From assembly GCF_019578655.1 (NCBI RefSeq), contig NC_063260.1, forward strand, positions 19,402,723 through 19,466,722: a stretch of DNA of 64,000 bases. Direction: 5' to 3'. Positions 1 through 11,621 of this stretch are shown here, in pieces (position 1 is the stretch's first letter; each line of letters opens with the position of its first letter). The DNA comes from Ricinus communis (taxonomy: Eukaryota > Streptophyta > Magnoliopsida > Malpighiales > Euphorbiaceae). The notes beneath the pieces were generated by a model. That model was not told the DNA's origin and did not search any database. It saw only the letters and a list, made by a program, of their open reading frames with translations. Made by a program: the position numbers and the translations under genes.

Positions 1-1140
1 ATGTTATTTTGAAAGTTTATGCATAATATGGTTATTAGTATCGCAACATAAATAATTTCAACGGATTATTGAAGATAATATAAATATTATTAATAGTAAT
101 GTTATAATATCAAATATTATCGGCTTTCCACATGAGTTGCATGATGTCTTACTTTAAAATTGTTAATCGTTATTTTGATATAGTTGAATGACTTCTTTAG
201 ACAATAATATTTATTAAATGGATGATTGTGTCTCGGGAAACGTGGCTTGTAGAACATGCCGCCCGATGGTTATACCGTGACGGCGCACCTGTGAATGATC
301 ATGGATATAAGATTATTATGGATTTGTTCGCCCGATCGGCATTGCCTCAGGCTGAGTTCGTTGATTGCCGGAGTTAAGGTCCTTGATCGAGCGATGCTCT
401 CTGGGCACCGGCTTATTTGGAATTCAAGTGTTCAGGCTGGAGGTAAGGACCCTGATCGAGCTTGCTCTCCGGGCTTGACTGTTGGATTAAGAGAGCCGAA
501 AGGCTACTAGAATTTGGGGTATAGGGTTCTACCGAGCCACTCGTCCCGTAAAAGTAAATATATATTTTTATTTATTTATTTATTATGGTATTTGATTATA
601 ATGTGATTTGTATTTACGTGCATGGTTGATATTTTGATTCGAATGATTAATATTTTATGTGAAGGAAATAGTAGGGTATGATTATAGTATGGTTTGATAT
701 ACCGATTTTAATAATCTATGTTTTCCGAGAAGAAGCAATAGTCCTAGATTATTTGATTTTAACTCACTCGAGACCCGATACCCATTTTTACTGCTTTTTC
801 AGATTTGTGATCAGTAGTTCTCCACGATCTTATTCAAGAATCCGACTAATTCATCATCGGGTGATGTATTTGATTTGGTATGTAAATTGGTAAATCTTAG
901 ATTCTCGCAATAGTAATAGTAGATGTATCGTTGTAATTTTCCGAGCCCGGGTCTCGCCTAGTTTTTTCCGGTAATCAAGTAATTTTGTAAAGTGTAACTA
1001 TTAAGATAAATTATGGCTTTAATAATATTAATTTGAGATGAGATTTGTTTAAATCAGTGAGTGTCGCTTACTACGGGTTTCTCGGCCTTAAGCCTACCCA
1101 TTCCCTAGTGCTTCACACGGCCCACTTCGTGGGTCGTGAT
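1..1140 (+). mobile_element. 3' part of a large LTR (TGTAAyrCyC/GGGTCGTGACA family), cut by the window edge
   Basis: This is the distal part of the large LTR found repeatedly in the window, here in + orientation. It contains, as reverse complement, the landmarks seen in the other copies: the GATCGAGC / CTCTCTGGGC repeats (about 330-480), the 'cgagccactcgtcccgtaaa' segment near 533-552, and the terminal block about 1062-1140 ending GGGTCGTGAT just before satellite monomers resume. The expected terminus is GGGTCGTGACA, so the last bases are altered or lost. The 5' part lies outside the window, so solo-LTR and full-element status cannot be separated. Short open frames here are not conserved in other copies and are not called. 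Confidence 0.8.
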
Positions 1141-4100
1141 GAGTTGTTTTCTCACATTCATAAATATACACGTTTTGAGTTATTTTCTTATATTGATAAA
1201 TATACCACTTTTACGGGTTTATTTTCTTATATTGATAAATATACCCCTTTTACGGGATTGTTTTCTCACATTATAAAATTAACCCATTTAAGGGGCTGTT
1301 TTCACATATTCACAAATACACTAAGATTACGGGTTTATTTTCTCCGATTGATAAATATTCCCGTATTATGGGGTTGATTTCGCATATTAAAATATTTACT
1401 CCTTCTACGAGGTTGTTTTCTCAGATTCATAAATATACAAGTTTTACAGTGTTATTTTCTTTTATCAACAAATATATCCTTTTTTCGGAATTGTTTTCTC
1501 ATATTATAAAATTAACCCATTTAAGGGGTTGTTTTCTCATACTCACAAATATACCAAAATTACAAGGTTATTATCTCCGATTGATAAATATTCCCGTATT
1601 ACGGGGTTGTTTTCTAATATTTATAAATATATCCCTCTTATGGGGTTATTTTCTCATATTATAAAATTAACTCATTTAAGGGGTTGTTTTCTCATACTCA
1701 TAAATATACCAAAATTACGGGGTTATTTTCTTAGGTTTATAAATTTCACTGTATTACAAGGTTGGTTTCTAATATTTATAGATATACCCCTCTTCCGAGG
1801 TTGTTTTCTCATATTAAAAAATGTACCCCTTCTACGAGGCTGTTTTCTTAAATTGGTAATTACACTACTTTGACGGGGTTGTTTTCTCATATTCATAAAT
1901 ATATGTCTTACGGGGTTATTATCTTATATGATAAATATACCACTTTTATGGGGTTATTTTCTCATATTAAATTATTAGCACTATTATGGGGTTTTTTTCT
2001 CATACTAATAAATATACATGTTTTACGGGATTATTTCTTTATATTGATAAATATTCCACTTTTACGGGGTTATTTTCTTATATTGATAAATATACTCCTT
2101 TTACGGGATTGTTTTCTCATATTATAAAATTAACCCATTTAAGGGATTATTTTCTCGTATTCACAAATATATTAAAATTACGGGATTATTTTCTCTGATC
2201 GATAAATATCCCCGTATGACGGGGTTATTTTCTAATATTTATAAATATACCCCTCCACGGGGTTGTTTTCTCATACTCACAAATATACCAAAATTACGAG
2301 GTTATTTTCTCCAACTTATTAATATTCCCGTATTTCAGGTTTGTTTTCTAATATTTATAAATATACCCCTCTTACGGGGTTGTTTTCTCATATTGTAAAA
2401 TTAACCCATTTAAGGGGTTATTTTCTCATACTCAAAAATATACAAAAATTACGGGGTTATTTTCTCAGGTTCATAAATTTCACCGTATTACATGGTTGTT
2501 TTCTAATATTTATAGATATACCCCTCTTACGAGGTTGTTTTCTCATATTAAAAAATGTACCCCTTCTACGAGGCTGTTTTCTTAAATTGGTAATTACACT
2601 ACTTTAACACGATTGTTTTCTCAGATTCATAAATGTACATATCTTACGGGGTTGTTATACCACTTTTACGGGGTTATTTTCTCATATTAAATTATTAGCA
2701 CCGTTATGATGTTTTTTTCCTCATATTCATAAATATACATGTTTTATGGGATTATTTCCTTATATTGATAAATATTTCACTTTTACGGGGTTATTTTCTT
2801 ATATTGACAAATATACCCCTTTTACGGGGTTGTTTTCTCATATTATAAAATTAAACCACTGAAGGAGCTGTTTTCTCATACTCACAAATACACATAAATT
2901 ACAGGGCTATTTTCTCCTATTGATAAATATCCCCGTATTATGTGGTTGTTTTCTCATATTAAAAAATTTACCCCTTCTACAAGGATGTTTTCTCAGATTC
3001 ATAAACATACATGTTTTATGGTGTTATTTTCTTATATCGACAAATATACCCCTTTTATGGGATTATTTTCTCATATTATAAAATTAACCAATTTAAGGGG
3101 TTGTTTTCTCATAGTCACAAATATACCAAAATTACGAGGTTATTTTCTCCATTTGATAAATATTCCCGTATTACGGGGTTATTTTCTAATATTTATAAAT
3201 ATACCCCTCTTACGGGGTTATTTTCTCATATTATAAAATTAACCTATTTAAGGGGTTGTTTTCTCATACGCATAGATATACCAAAATTACTGAGTTATTT
3301 TTTCAAGTTCATAAATTTCACCGTATTACGGGTTGTTTTCTAATATTTATAGATATACCCTCTTACGAGGTTGTTTTCTCATATTAAAAAATGTACCCCT
3401 TCTACGATGCTATTTTCTTAAACTGGTAATTACACTACTTTGATGGGGTTGCTTTCTCATATTCATAAATATACATGTCTTACGGGGTTATTTTCATATA
3501 TGATAAATATACCACATTTACAGGGTTATTTTCTCATATTAAATTATTAGCAATATTATGGATTTTTTTTTTCATATTCATAAATATACATGTTTTACTG
3601 GATTATTTTCTTATATTGATAAATATTCCACTTTTACGGGGTTATTTTCTTATATTGAAAAATATACTCCTTTTACGGGGTTGTTTCCCCATATTATAAA
3701 ACTAACCCATTTAAGGGGTTGTTTTCTCGTATTCACAAATATACTAAAATTACGGGATTATTTTCTCTAATCGATAAATATCCCCGCATGACGAGGTTAT
3801 TTTTTATTATTTATAAATATACCCCTCCACGGGGTTGTTTTCTCATATTATAAATTTTACTCCTTGTACGAGGCTGTTTTCTCATATTCATAAATATATA
3901 CGTTTTATGGTGTTATTTTCTTATATCGACAAATATACCTCTTTTACGGGATTGTTTTCTCATATTATAAAATTAACCCATTTAAGGGGTTGTTTTTTCA
4001 TACTCACAAATATACCACAATTACGAGGTTATTTTCTCCGATTGATAAATATTCCCATATTACGGGGTTGTTTTCTAATATTTATATATATACCCCTCTT

Positions 4101-4668
4101 TCGGGGTTGGTTTCATACCGAAATTTAGCCCTTCACGGTGCATTTCTCGCATCTCAATTACACTACTTTACCACGCTTGTTTTTCATTATTCATAATTAT
4201 ACACGCTTTTGATATGGGTTATTTTCTTATATTGATAAATATACCACTTTTATGGGGTCATTTTCTCATATTAAATTATTAGCACTATTCGGGTAGTCAA
4301 ATTTATAAATATACACGTTTTATGGGGTTATTTTCTTATACTAAATACACTTTTACTTGGTTGTTTTTCATATTAAGAAATTTACCCCTTCCTATATTGC
4401 TTTTCTCAAATTCATAAATATATACATTTTACAGTGTTATTTTCTTATATCGACAATTATACCCCCTTTACGGGGTTGTTTTCTCATATTATAAAATTAA
4501 CCTATATAAGGGGTTGTTTTCTCATACTCACAAATATACCAAAATTATGGGGTTATTTTCTCCGATTGATTAATATCCCCGTAATGCGGGGTTGTGTTCT
4601 AATATTTATAAATATACCCCTCATACGGGGTTATTTTTTCATATTGAAAAATTTACCCCTTCTACGAG

Positions 4669-4871
4669 TTAGAACTAATCTCATGAGGCGCCTTTTGGTT
4701 GTTTGGCTTTGGAGTTCTAGGAACTCCAAAGTTAAACGTGCTTGGTTCAAAGAAATTCCAGGATGGGTACCTCCTGGGAAGTTCTCGAACTCGCCAAATG
4801 GACAAAACCGTGAGGCGAGTAGAGCCCCAAAGCAGACAATATCTCATGTGATATGGTTCCTGGTCGTTACA
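4669..4871 (+). mobile_element. Cassandra-like TRIM LTR remnant carrying 5S rRNA sequence
   Basis: A roughly 200-bp non-satellite insert between two monomers. Its middle matches plant 5S rRNA (described separately). The flank after it (AAAACCGTGAGGCG, CCAAAGCAGACAATATC, and a terminal GGTCGTTACA) resembles what follows the 5S segment in Cassandra elements, the terminal-repeat retrotransposons in miniature that carry 5S rRNA in their LTRs. The right end is a plausible LTR terminus. The left end lacks a recognisable TGT start, so the copy is truncated or rearranged. No second LTR, PBS or TSD was found. A plain 5S-derived SINE or a retroposed 5S gene is less likely, given the Cassandra-like 3' flank, which I judged from memory of the family. 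Confidence 0.7.
4720..4793 (+). pseudogene. 5S rRNA-derived segment inside the Cassandra-like remnant
   Basis: The stretch reads GAACTCCAAAGTTAAACGTG, then CTTGG, and after a diverged spacer AGGATGGGTACCTCCTGGGA, then AGTTCTCG. These correspond to the 3' two thirds of plant 5S rRNA, including the pol III internal control region (A-box core AAGCGTGCTTGG, here AAACGTGCTTGG, and the C-box GGATGGGTGACCTCCTGGGA with one base missing). The 5' third (GGGTGCGATCATACC and onward) is absent. Substitutions and the lost G in the C-box mean this is not a functional 5S gene. Confidence 0.75.
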
Positions 4872-7800
4872 TATTTTCTCAGGTTCATAAACTTCACCAC
4901 ATTATAGGGTTATTTTTAATATTTATAAATATACCTCTTACGAGGTTGTTTTCTCATATTAAATAATTTACTCATTCCACGAGGCTGTTTTCTTAAGCTG
5001 GCAATTATACTACTTTGACGGGGTTGTTTTCTCAGATTCATAAATATACACGTTTTACGGGGTTATTTTCTTATATTGATAAATATACTACTTTTATGGG
5101 GTTATTTTCTCATATTAAATTATTAGCATTATTATGGGTTTTTTACTCATATTCATAAATATACACATTTTATGGAATTATTTCCTTATATTGATAAATA
5201 TTCCACTTTTACGAGGTTATTTTCTTATATTGACAAATATACTCCTTTTATGGGGTTGTTTTCTCATATTATAAAATTAATCCATTTAAAGGGTTGTTTT
5301 CTCGTACTCATAAATATATCAAAATTACAGAATTGATTTCCCTGATCGATAAATATCCCCATATGACGGGGTTGTTTTCTAATATTTATAAATATACCCC
5401 TCAACGGGGTTGTTTTCTCATATTATAAATTTTACCCCATCTACGAGGCTGTTTTCTCATAGTTGCAATTACACTACTTTTACGGGGTTGTTTTCTCATA
5501 TTCATAAATATATACGTTTTACGGGGTTATTTTCTTATATTAATAAATATACCAATTTTACGGGGTTATTTTCTTAAATTGACAAATATACACCTTTTAG
5601 GAAGTTGTTTTCTCATATTATAAAATTAACCCATTTAAGGGGCTATTTTTTCATACTCACAAATACACTAAAATTACGGGGTTATTTTCTCCGATTGATA
5701 AATATACTCATATTATGGGGTTGTTTTCTCAAATTAAATAATTTACCCCTACTACGAGACTGTTTTCTCAAATTCATAAATATACATGTTTTACGGTATT
5801 ATTTTCTTATATCGACAAATATATCCCCCTTTACGGGATTGTTTTCACATATTATAAAATTAACCCATTTAAGGGGTTGTTTTCACATACTCACAAATAT
5901 ACTAAACTTATGAGGTTATTTTCTCCGATTGATAAATATTCACGTATTACGGAGTTGTTTTCTAATATTTATAAATATACCCTTCTTACGGCGTTGTTTT
6001 CACATATTGAAAAATTTACCCCTTCTATGAGGTAGTTTTCTCAAACTATCAATTACACTACTTTTACGAGATTGTTTTCTCATATTCATAAATATACACG
6101 TTTTGCGAGGTTATTTTCTTATATTGATAAATATACCACTTTTACATGGTCGTTTTCTCGTATTAAATTATTAGCACTATTCTGGAGTGGTTATCTCAAA
6201 TTCATAAATATACACATTTTACGGGGTTTTCTTATATTGACAAATATACGCCATTTACGGGTTGTTTTCTCATATTATAAAATTAATCTATTTAAAGAGT
6301 TATTTTCTCATACTCACAAATATACCAAAATTACGGGGTTATTTTCTCTGATTGATAAATATCTCCGTATTACGGGATTGTTTACTAATATTTATAAATA
6401 TGGCTCTTACAGGGTTACTTTCTCATATTAAAAAATTTACTTCTTCTACGAGGTTATTTTCTTAAACTCGCAAATACACTATTTTTACGTGATTGTTTTA
6501 TCAGATTTATAAATATATCAGATTTATAAATATACACGTTTTAGGGGGTTATTTTCTTATATTGATAAATATACCATTTTTACGGGGTCATTTTCTCGTA
6601 TTAAATTATTAGCACTATTATGGGGTTGTTTTCTCATATTCATAAATATACACGTTTTACGGGGTTATTTTCTTATTTTGACAAATATACCCGTTTTACG
6701 GGGTTGTTTTCTCATTTTATAAAATTAACACATTTATGGGGTTGTTTTCTCATACTCACAAATATACCAAAATTATGCGGTTATTTTCTCGGATTGATAA
6801 ATATCCTCGTATTACAGGGTTGTTTTCTAATATTTATAAATATAATCCTTTTACGGGGTTATTTTTTCTCATATTAAAAAATTTACCCCTTCTACGAGGC
6901 TGTTTTCTTAAACTCGCAATTACACTACTTTTACGCGGTTGTTTTCTTAGATTCATACATATACACATTTTATGGAGTTATATTATTAACAATGACAAAT
7001 ATACCATTTTTACGGGGTCATTTTCTAATACTAAATTATTAGCACTATTATGGGGTTGTTTTCTCAGATTCATAAATATACACATTTTATGGAGTTATTT
7101 TCTTATATTGACAAATATACCCCTTTTACGGGGTTGTTTTCTCATATTAGAAAATTAACCCATTTAAGGGGTTACTTTCTCATACTCACAAATATATCAA
7201 AATTATGGGGTTATTTTCTCCGATTCATAAATTTCACCGTGTTACATGGTTTTCTTTCTAATATTAAAAAATTTACCCCTTCTACGATGCTATTTTTTTA
7301 GACTCCCAATTAAACTACTTTTACACGATTGTTTTCTCAGATTAATAAATATACACGTTTTACAGGGTTATTTTCTTATATTGACAAATTTGCCTCTTTT
7401 ACGGGGTTGTTTTCTCATATTATAAAATTAACCCATTTAAGGGGTTGTTTTCTCATACTCACAAATATACCAAAATTATCCGGTTATTTTCTTGTATTGA
7501 TAAATATCATCGTATTAGATTGTTTTTTTCTAATATTTATAAATATATCCCTCTTACAGGGTTATTTTCTCATATTAAAAAATTTACCCCTTCTACGAGG
7601 CTATTTTCTTAAACTCGCAATTACACTACTTTTACGTGGTTGTTTTCTCAGATTCATAAATATACACGTTTTATGGAGTTATATTCTTAATATTGACAAA
7701 TATACCACTTTTAGGGAGTCATTTTCTAATATTAAATTATTAGCACTATTATGGGGTTGTTTTCTCAAATTCATAAATATACACGTTTTATGGAGTTATT

Positions 7801-10417
7801 TTTTTATATTGACAAATATATCCCTTTCACGGAGTTGTTTTCTCATATTATTAAATTAACCCATTTAAGGGGTTATTTTCTCATACTCACAAATATAACA
7901 AAATTATGGGGTTATTTTCTCCGATTCATAAATCTCATTGTGTTATAGCGTTGTTTTCTAATATTTATAAATATACCCCTCTTACGGGTTTGTTGTCACG
8001 ACCCCACCCGAGGGGCCTGCGGACCCAAGACTAGTGGGAATGGGTAGGCGAAGGCCACCAATCCCGTAGTAAGCCTGACACTCACAACTCAAACAAATCT
8101 CATCTCAACTTTTACTATTATTAATGCCATAATTTACAGTAACATTAAATTTTACACAATTAAATCGGTCTGCCAGAAGAACTAGGCGAGACCCAAAACT
8201 CAGAAAATTTACAACTGATACATATACTATTACTACTGCGGAGAATCTAAGATTTACCAATTTACATACCAAATTAAATACATCACCCGATGATGAAGGA
8301 GTTGGGTTACTAAATAAGAGTCATGGAAGACTAACAACACGATCCAAAAATAAATCGAGACCGCTACCCTTAGAGTGAGTTAAAATCAAATAATCTAGAG
8401 ACTATTGCAGTCTTCACGAAAAATATTAATTATTCGAATCAGTATATCAAACCATTCACATAAATACAACTCATATTATGATCATACCAAATAAATAAAT
8501 AAATAAAATATATTTTTACTTTTACGGGACGAGTGGGCTCAGTAGAACCCTAATCCCCAAATTCTAGTAGCCTTTTGGCTCTCTTGATCCAATAAGACTG
8601 GCGCCCAGAGAGCTAAGCTCGACTAGGGTCCTCAACTCTAGTCCGGTCACTTAATATTCAAATAAGCCGGCGCCCAGAGAGCGAAGCTCGACCAGGGTCC
8701 TTTACTCCGACATCTCACTCAAATCAGCCCAGAGAGCCATGCTCGACCAGGGCAAAACTCATAATAATCTTATAACCGCAATTTACTCAAATCAGCCCAG
8801 AGAGCCATGCTTGACCAGGGCGAACTGATATAAATCTTATTACCCGTCCATGATTATTACCGGTGCGCACGCGGTCCTGATGTAACCCATCAGGCGGCAT
8901 GTTCTACAAGCCACATTTCCCAAATCGCAATCACCACATTTAATAAATATTATTGTCTAAAGAAGTCATTCAACCATATCGAAGTAAAGATTAAACATTT
9001 AGGGTAAAGCAACGTGCAATTCGTGAGGGGAAAAATAATAACGTATGTATTATTATAACATTACTAATAATAATATTTATGTTATTTTCAATAATTAATA
9101 ATCAAGTGAAATCATTTATATTACAATACTAACAATCATATTAAGCATAAATTCTAAAATAGCATATTAAAATCAGACTTAGCAATAGTGCAATGATTAA
9201 ATGACTTTAACTCACAGAATTGGGCGACCTCCTAGCGCCCTCCGGTTGGAGTGAGCCGAACAAACAGATTATCTAGTCACGGAAAATAATTTATCAAAAG
9301 GCTAAAACAATCGATCATTAATCCTAGGTCTAGACTCCTAGGACTGACTGTCTAAGAATCCCGATTCGGGAGAATGCTACCGAAAATCCGGCAGAACCTC
9401 CCTTACAACACGGATATTTACCCCCCATAAAAACGGGTCCAGGACCTGTCAGAAAAACACTTCAAATATCCAACAATTTAAACAACAGGAGTCGGGTCCC
9501 CAAACTTCACTATTTTCCCGACTCCGCTACACAGCACAAAACACGAGGCAGGTAAACTGACAGATAATTATTTTTGACTCACAAATATCATCAAATATTC
9601 AATATAATCTAATAGACACACAATTAAACCAAGAATTTTCAAAATTATAGGCCAGAGAAAATTACCGAGACGCTCGGTCGCTCGGTCAACTCGCCTCCAA
9701 CCGCCAGAGTCCGATCGACGATTCGAACTCACCATCGGACTCGAAACGACGCACTGACGACGATCCCCGCTTCCAATTTTTCGATCTGACACCCGATCGT
9801 CCGGAGAGATTTGCGACGATCTCGACCGGCCGACTAAACGAAGTCCTGACGAACTCACCGGAAGCCGAAAACACTACCGCCACCACTTCACGGAACTCCT
9901 CCTCCCGGCCACCAAAACCGACGCCACCGCCAAAAGAAAGCTCTCAGCGGGGAGCCGATCGCCACCGAGATCGGCCGGAAGACCCGAAACTACCGAATGA
10001 CGCCTGAAGCTGCCGCCTCATGATCACACCCTCACGCCGCTTCGCTTGTCATACGACGCCGTTAGGCTGGCTTTCTCGGCAGTTATACACACGCCAGGAT
10101 TTGACGCAAAGACCCGGCTCCTCCTTCTTCTTCACGCGCGACGCCCTTTCTCTCTCTCTCTCTCTCTCTTCTTCCCCGATTTTCTTTCCTTTCAATATCG
10201 ACATTAAGCCCCCAAAATTTTCCTTATTACAATTTGGTCCCTTAACCTTCTTAATTACTTACAATTTCATCCTGCAGAATTCCAATTTAACCCCTAAAAT
10301 TTCCTTTATCCTTTCAATTAAGCCCTTAACTAATTAATTTGGGCTAAATTAGAATTATTGAAAATACACAATTACATAAATACCCCTGACAAACATATTT
10401 ATTTACAAAAATATCAA

Positions 10418-10562
10418 GATTTGTCTATTCTGTCCAAAAAAAGGGGCGAATGCGCCGATTCACTAGGGTTCGAGGCCATAATTATTATGTAGGAGAGATG
10501 GCCGAGTGGTTCAAGGCGTAGCATTGAAACTGCTATGTAGGCTTTTGTTTACTGAGGGTTCT
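10418..10562 (+). other. Insert in the LTR containing a plastid-type trnS fragment
   Basis: Other LTR copies read 'aaaataccaaactcac' without interruption here. In this copy 145 extra bases lie between near-duplicate flanks, tatcaa (10412-10417) and taccaa (10563-10568). The right half is a trnS-GGA fragment; the left half ('gatttgtctattctgtcc' and following) is not identified and could be the adjoining plastid spacer. This looks like a small nuclear plastid-DNA insertion made after the LTR was in place. Confidence 0.6.
10492..10562 (+). pseudogene. trnS-GGA: Truncated plastid-type tRNA-Ser(GGA) pseudogene
   Basis: The bases GGAGAGATGGCCGAGTGGTT at the start, the D-arm, the TAGCA/TGCTA anticodon stem, the long variable arm (GTAGGCTTTTGTTTAC) and the beginning of the T-arm (GAGGGTTC) match the chloroplast trnS-GGA gene. 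The anticodon loop reads TTGAAAC rather than TTGGAAC, so the anticodon would be GAA. The gene breaks off inside the T-arm, so the 3' half of the T stem and the acceptor 3' strand are missing. It cannot give a functional tRNA. Family identity rests on recall of the plastid gene, not on a search. Confidence 0.8.
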
Positions 10563-10996
10563 TACCAAACTCACAAATTTCCATTAAAACCCCATAAAAA
10601 TAAAATTATACTTTTAATCCTTATTCCAAAATAAATTTCCAATTTAGTCCTAACACACAATTAAATTAAATAACCAATTTACTAATTATTTTCCAACTTA
10701 AATTTTAATACCACTAGTTAATAAAAATACCAATTTCCCCAAAATCTTTTATAAAAACATCCTTTACAATTTCTGATGTGAATCCAAGTTCAAAGCTTAA
10801 AGAGATCCAAGATCTATTAATAGTATAAGAAGGCCCAATCACAAGGTCCAAATCCAAGAAGCTTCAACAAGCCATATTGGGTTTAATTAGGGACATTTGG
10901 AAAGCCTAAGAATTTCAACCCAATAAGGCATCTATGGAGGCCCAAGGGATAATATTTAACTTGTTTTTGTGTTAATAACAATTAGGGTTATATGTA

Positions 10997-11138
10997 GCCA
11001 CCATACAAGTTAATGTGGTAATTAATATCAAGTAATGGCTATCAATGTGGGTAGTGGTTATTAAGAGCCACCATATACAAGTTAATGGGGTAATTAATAC
11101 CAAGTAATGGCTATTAGTGTGGGTAGTGGTTACTAAGG
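10997..11138 (+). repeat. Two-copy ~70-bp direct repeat within the CRM LTR
   Basis: Both copies run from GCCACCATA through 'taatggctat' and 'gtgggtagtggtta'. They lie upstream of the TATA box, so they are placed as a U3 promoter-proximal duplication. The same duplication is in the truncated 3' LTR (about 17037-17180), so it predates insertion. Confidence 0.8.
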
Positions 11139-11207
11139 CCATTTAAGAGTAAAAGTAATCCTATGTGTGTGAGTCTATTTTAGTAGTGTATGCATGGACT
11201 TGTACTC

Positions 11208-11216
11208 TATATAAAC
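11208..11216 (+). promoter_or_regulatory. Probable TATA box of the CRM 5' LTR
   Basis: TATATAAAC lies about 435 bp into the 832-bp LTR and about 400 bp before the PBS, a sensible position for the U3/R boundary of an LTR promoter. The transcription start is not determined. The corresponding part of the 3' LTR has been lost. Confidence 0.55.
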
Positions 11217-11609
11217 AAGTCCTTTTCTTTCTTTTGGAGCATGATTGAATTTGATATATGAAATTTTGTTTGAGTTTTATTGTGAGGAATTTTGTCTTTA
11301 ATTTCTTGCTTGAACTTTGTGACTTATCAAGCTTTATTCTAGCTTGTGGTGTCAAAATCTAAATCTTTATTTTCTTGTTATTTATCAAACTTTCTTGTTT
11401 GTGGCATAAGAGGAAATTCAAAGTCTATCTTAGTATCTTTATCCTTGTTGGTAAAGGGGTTAAGTAGCATCCATCTTCTTACTTCAATCTTTGAACGATC
11501 CGAATTTGTGGATTAAATTGGTAATTTCTAGTTTTCTTCTAATTCAACTTATCATAGTATTTTTGCTATTGGGGAGTTAATTGATGAAACCTACAATTTC
11601 CATCATAAG

Positions 11610-11621
11610 TGGTATCAGAGC
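11610..11621 (+). other. Primer binding site, initiator-Met tRNA type
   Basis: TGGTATCAGAGC starts four bases after the 5' LTR end (CATCA-TAAG-). It is the standard plant PBS complementary to the 3' end of initiator tRNA-Met. It fixes the element as + orientation and the end of the LTR at 11605. Confidence 0.9.

Larger units (their letters stand above)
1141..7993 (+). repeat. AT-rich 39-bp satellite array, block 1
   Basis: Tandem monomers of about 39 bp, each with a G-rich start (GGGGTT.TTTTCT), a central ATAAATATAC-like core and an end such as CCCCTTTTAC. Distinct monomer types recur in a fixed order, recognisable by their cores: AAATTATTAGCACTATTATG, then CATAAATATACACGTTTTA, then TTGACAAATATACCCC, then TATAAAATTAACCCATTTAA, then CTCACAAATATACCAAAATT, then TTGATAAATATCCCCGTATT, then TATTTATAAATATACCCCTC, then TTAAAAAATTTACCCCTTCT, then CGCAATTACACTACTTTTAC, then two further CATAAATATAC / TTGATAAATATACCAC monomers. 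From 6601 to 7031 this 11-monomer cycle is complete (430 bp); from 7031 to 7732 the interval is 701 bp, or 18 monomers. The block is interrupted by a Cassandra-like fragment at 4669-4871. Forward open frames up to about 176 codons are monomer translations, not genes. Confidence 0.95.
7994..10773 (-). mobile_element. Large LTR (- orientation), interrupted by the CRM-type element
   Basis: This copy of the large-LTR family begins on the + strand with TGTCACGACCCC (the LTR 3' end in its own orientation) and runs through all landmark blocks: the terminal block, four CCCAGAGAGC repeats (8603, 8672, 8728, 8795), an AT-rich middle, a GC-rich block with tctctctct microsatellite (about 9650-10200), and the AT-rich U3-like end. 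At 10774, inside that AT-rich end, the CRM-type element begins. The roughly 200-250 bp that should finish the LTR, down to GGGTGTTACA, is not present on the far side of the CRM element, where satellite resumes. No TSD can be read. It also carries a 145-bp plastid-like insert at 10418-10562. Confidence 0.85.
10774..11605 (+). repeat. 5' LTR of the CRM-type element (832 bp)
   Basis: It starts TGATGTGAATCCAAG and ends TTTCCATCA; the first and last five bases form the perfect inverted pair TGATG/CATCA. Against the surviving 391 bp of the 3' LTR I count about 13 differences by eye (roughly 3%), all transitions. The first part is the segment that, in the 3' copy, encodes the C-terminal tail of integrase. 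A direct duplication of about 70 bp lies inside it (10997-11066 and 11067-11138, each starting GCCACCATA). Confidence 0.9.

Noticed and set aside
4720..4793. Functional 5S rRNA gene
   Set aside because: The 5' third is missing, the C-box has lost a base, and the flank looks like a Cassandra LTR rather than a 5S spacer with a T-run terminator.
1141..7993. CRISPR-like array of short regularly spaced repeats
   Set aside because: Monomers are contiguous with no unique spacers, all positions are related by descent, and the context is a plant nuclear genome.
10492..10562. Functional nuclear tRNA gene
   Set aside because: The T-arm is cut short, the acceptor 3' strand is absent, and the anticodon loop is altered, so it is a plastid-derived pseudogene.
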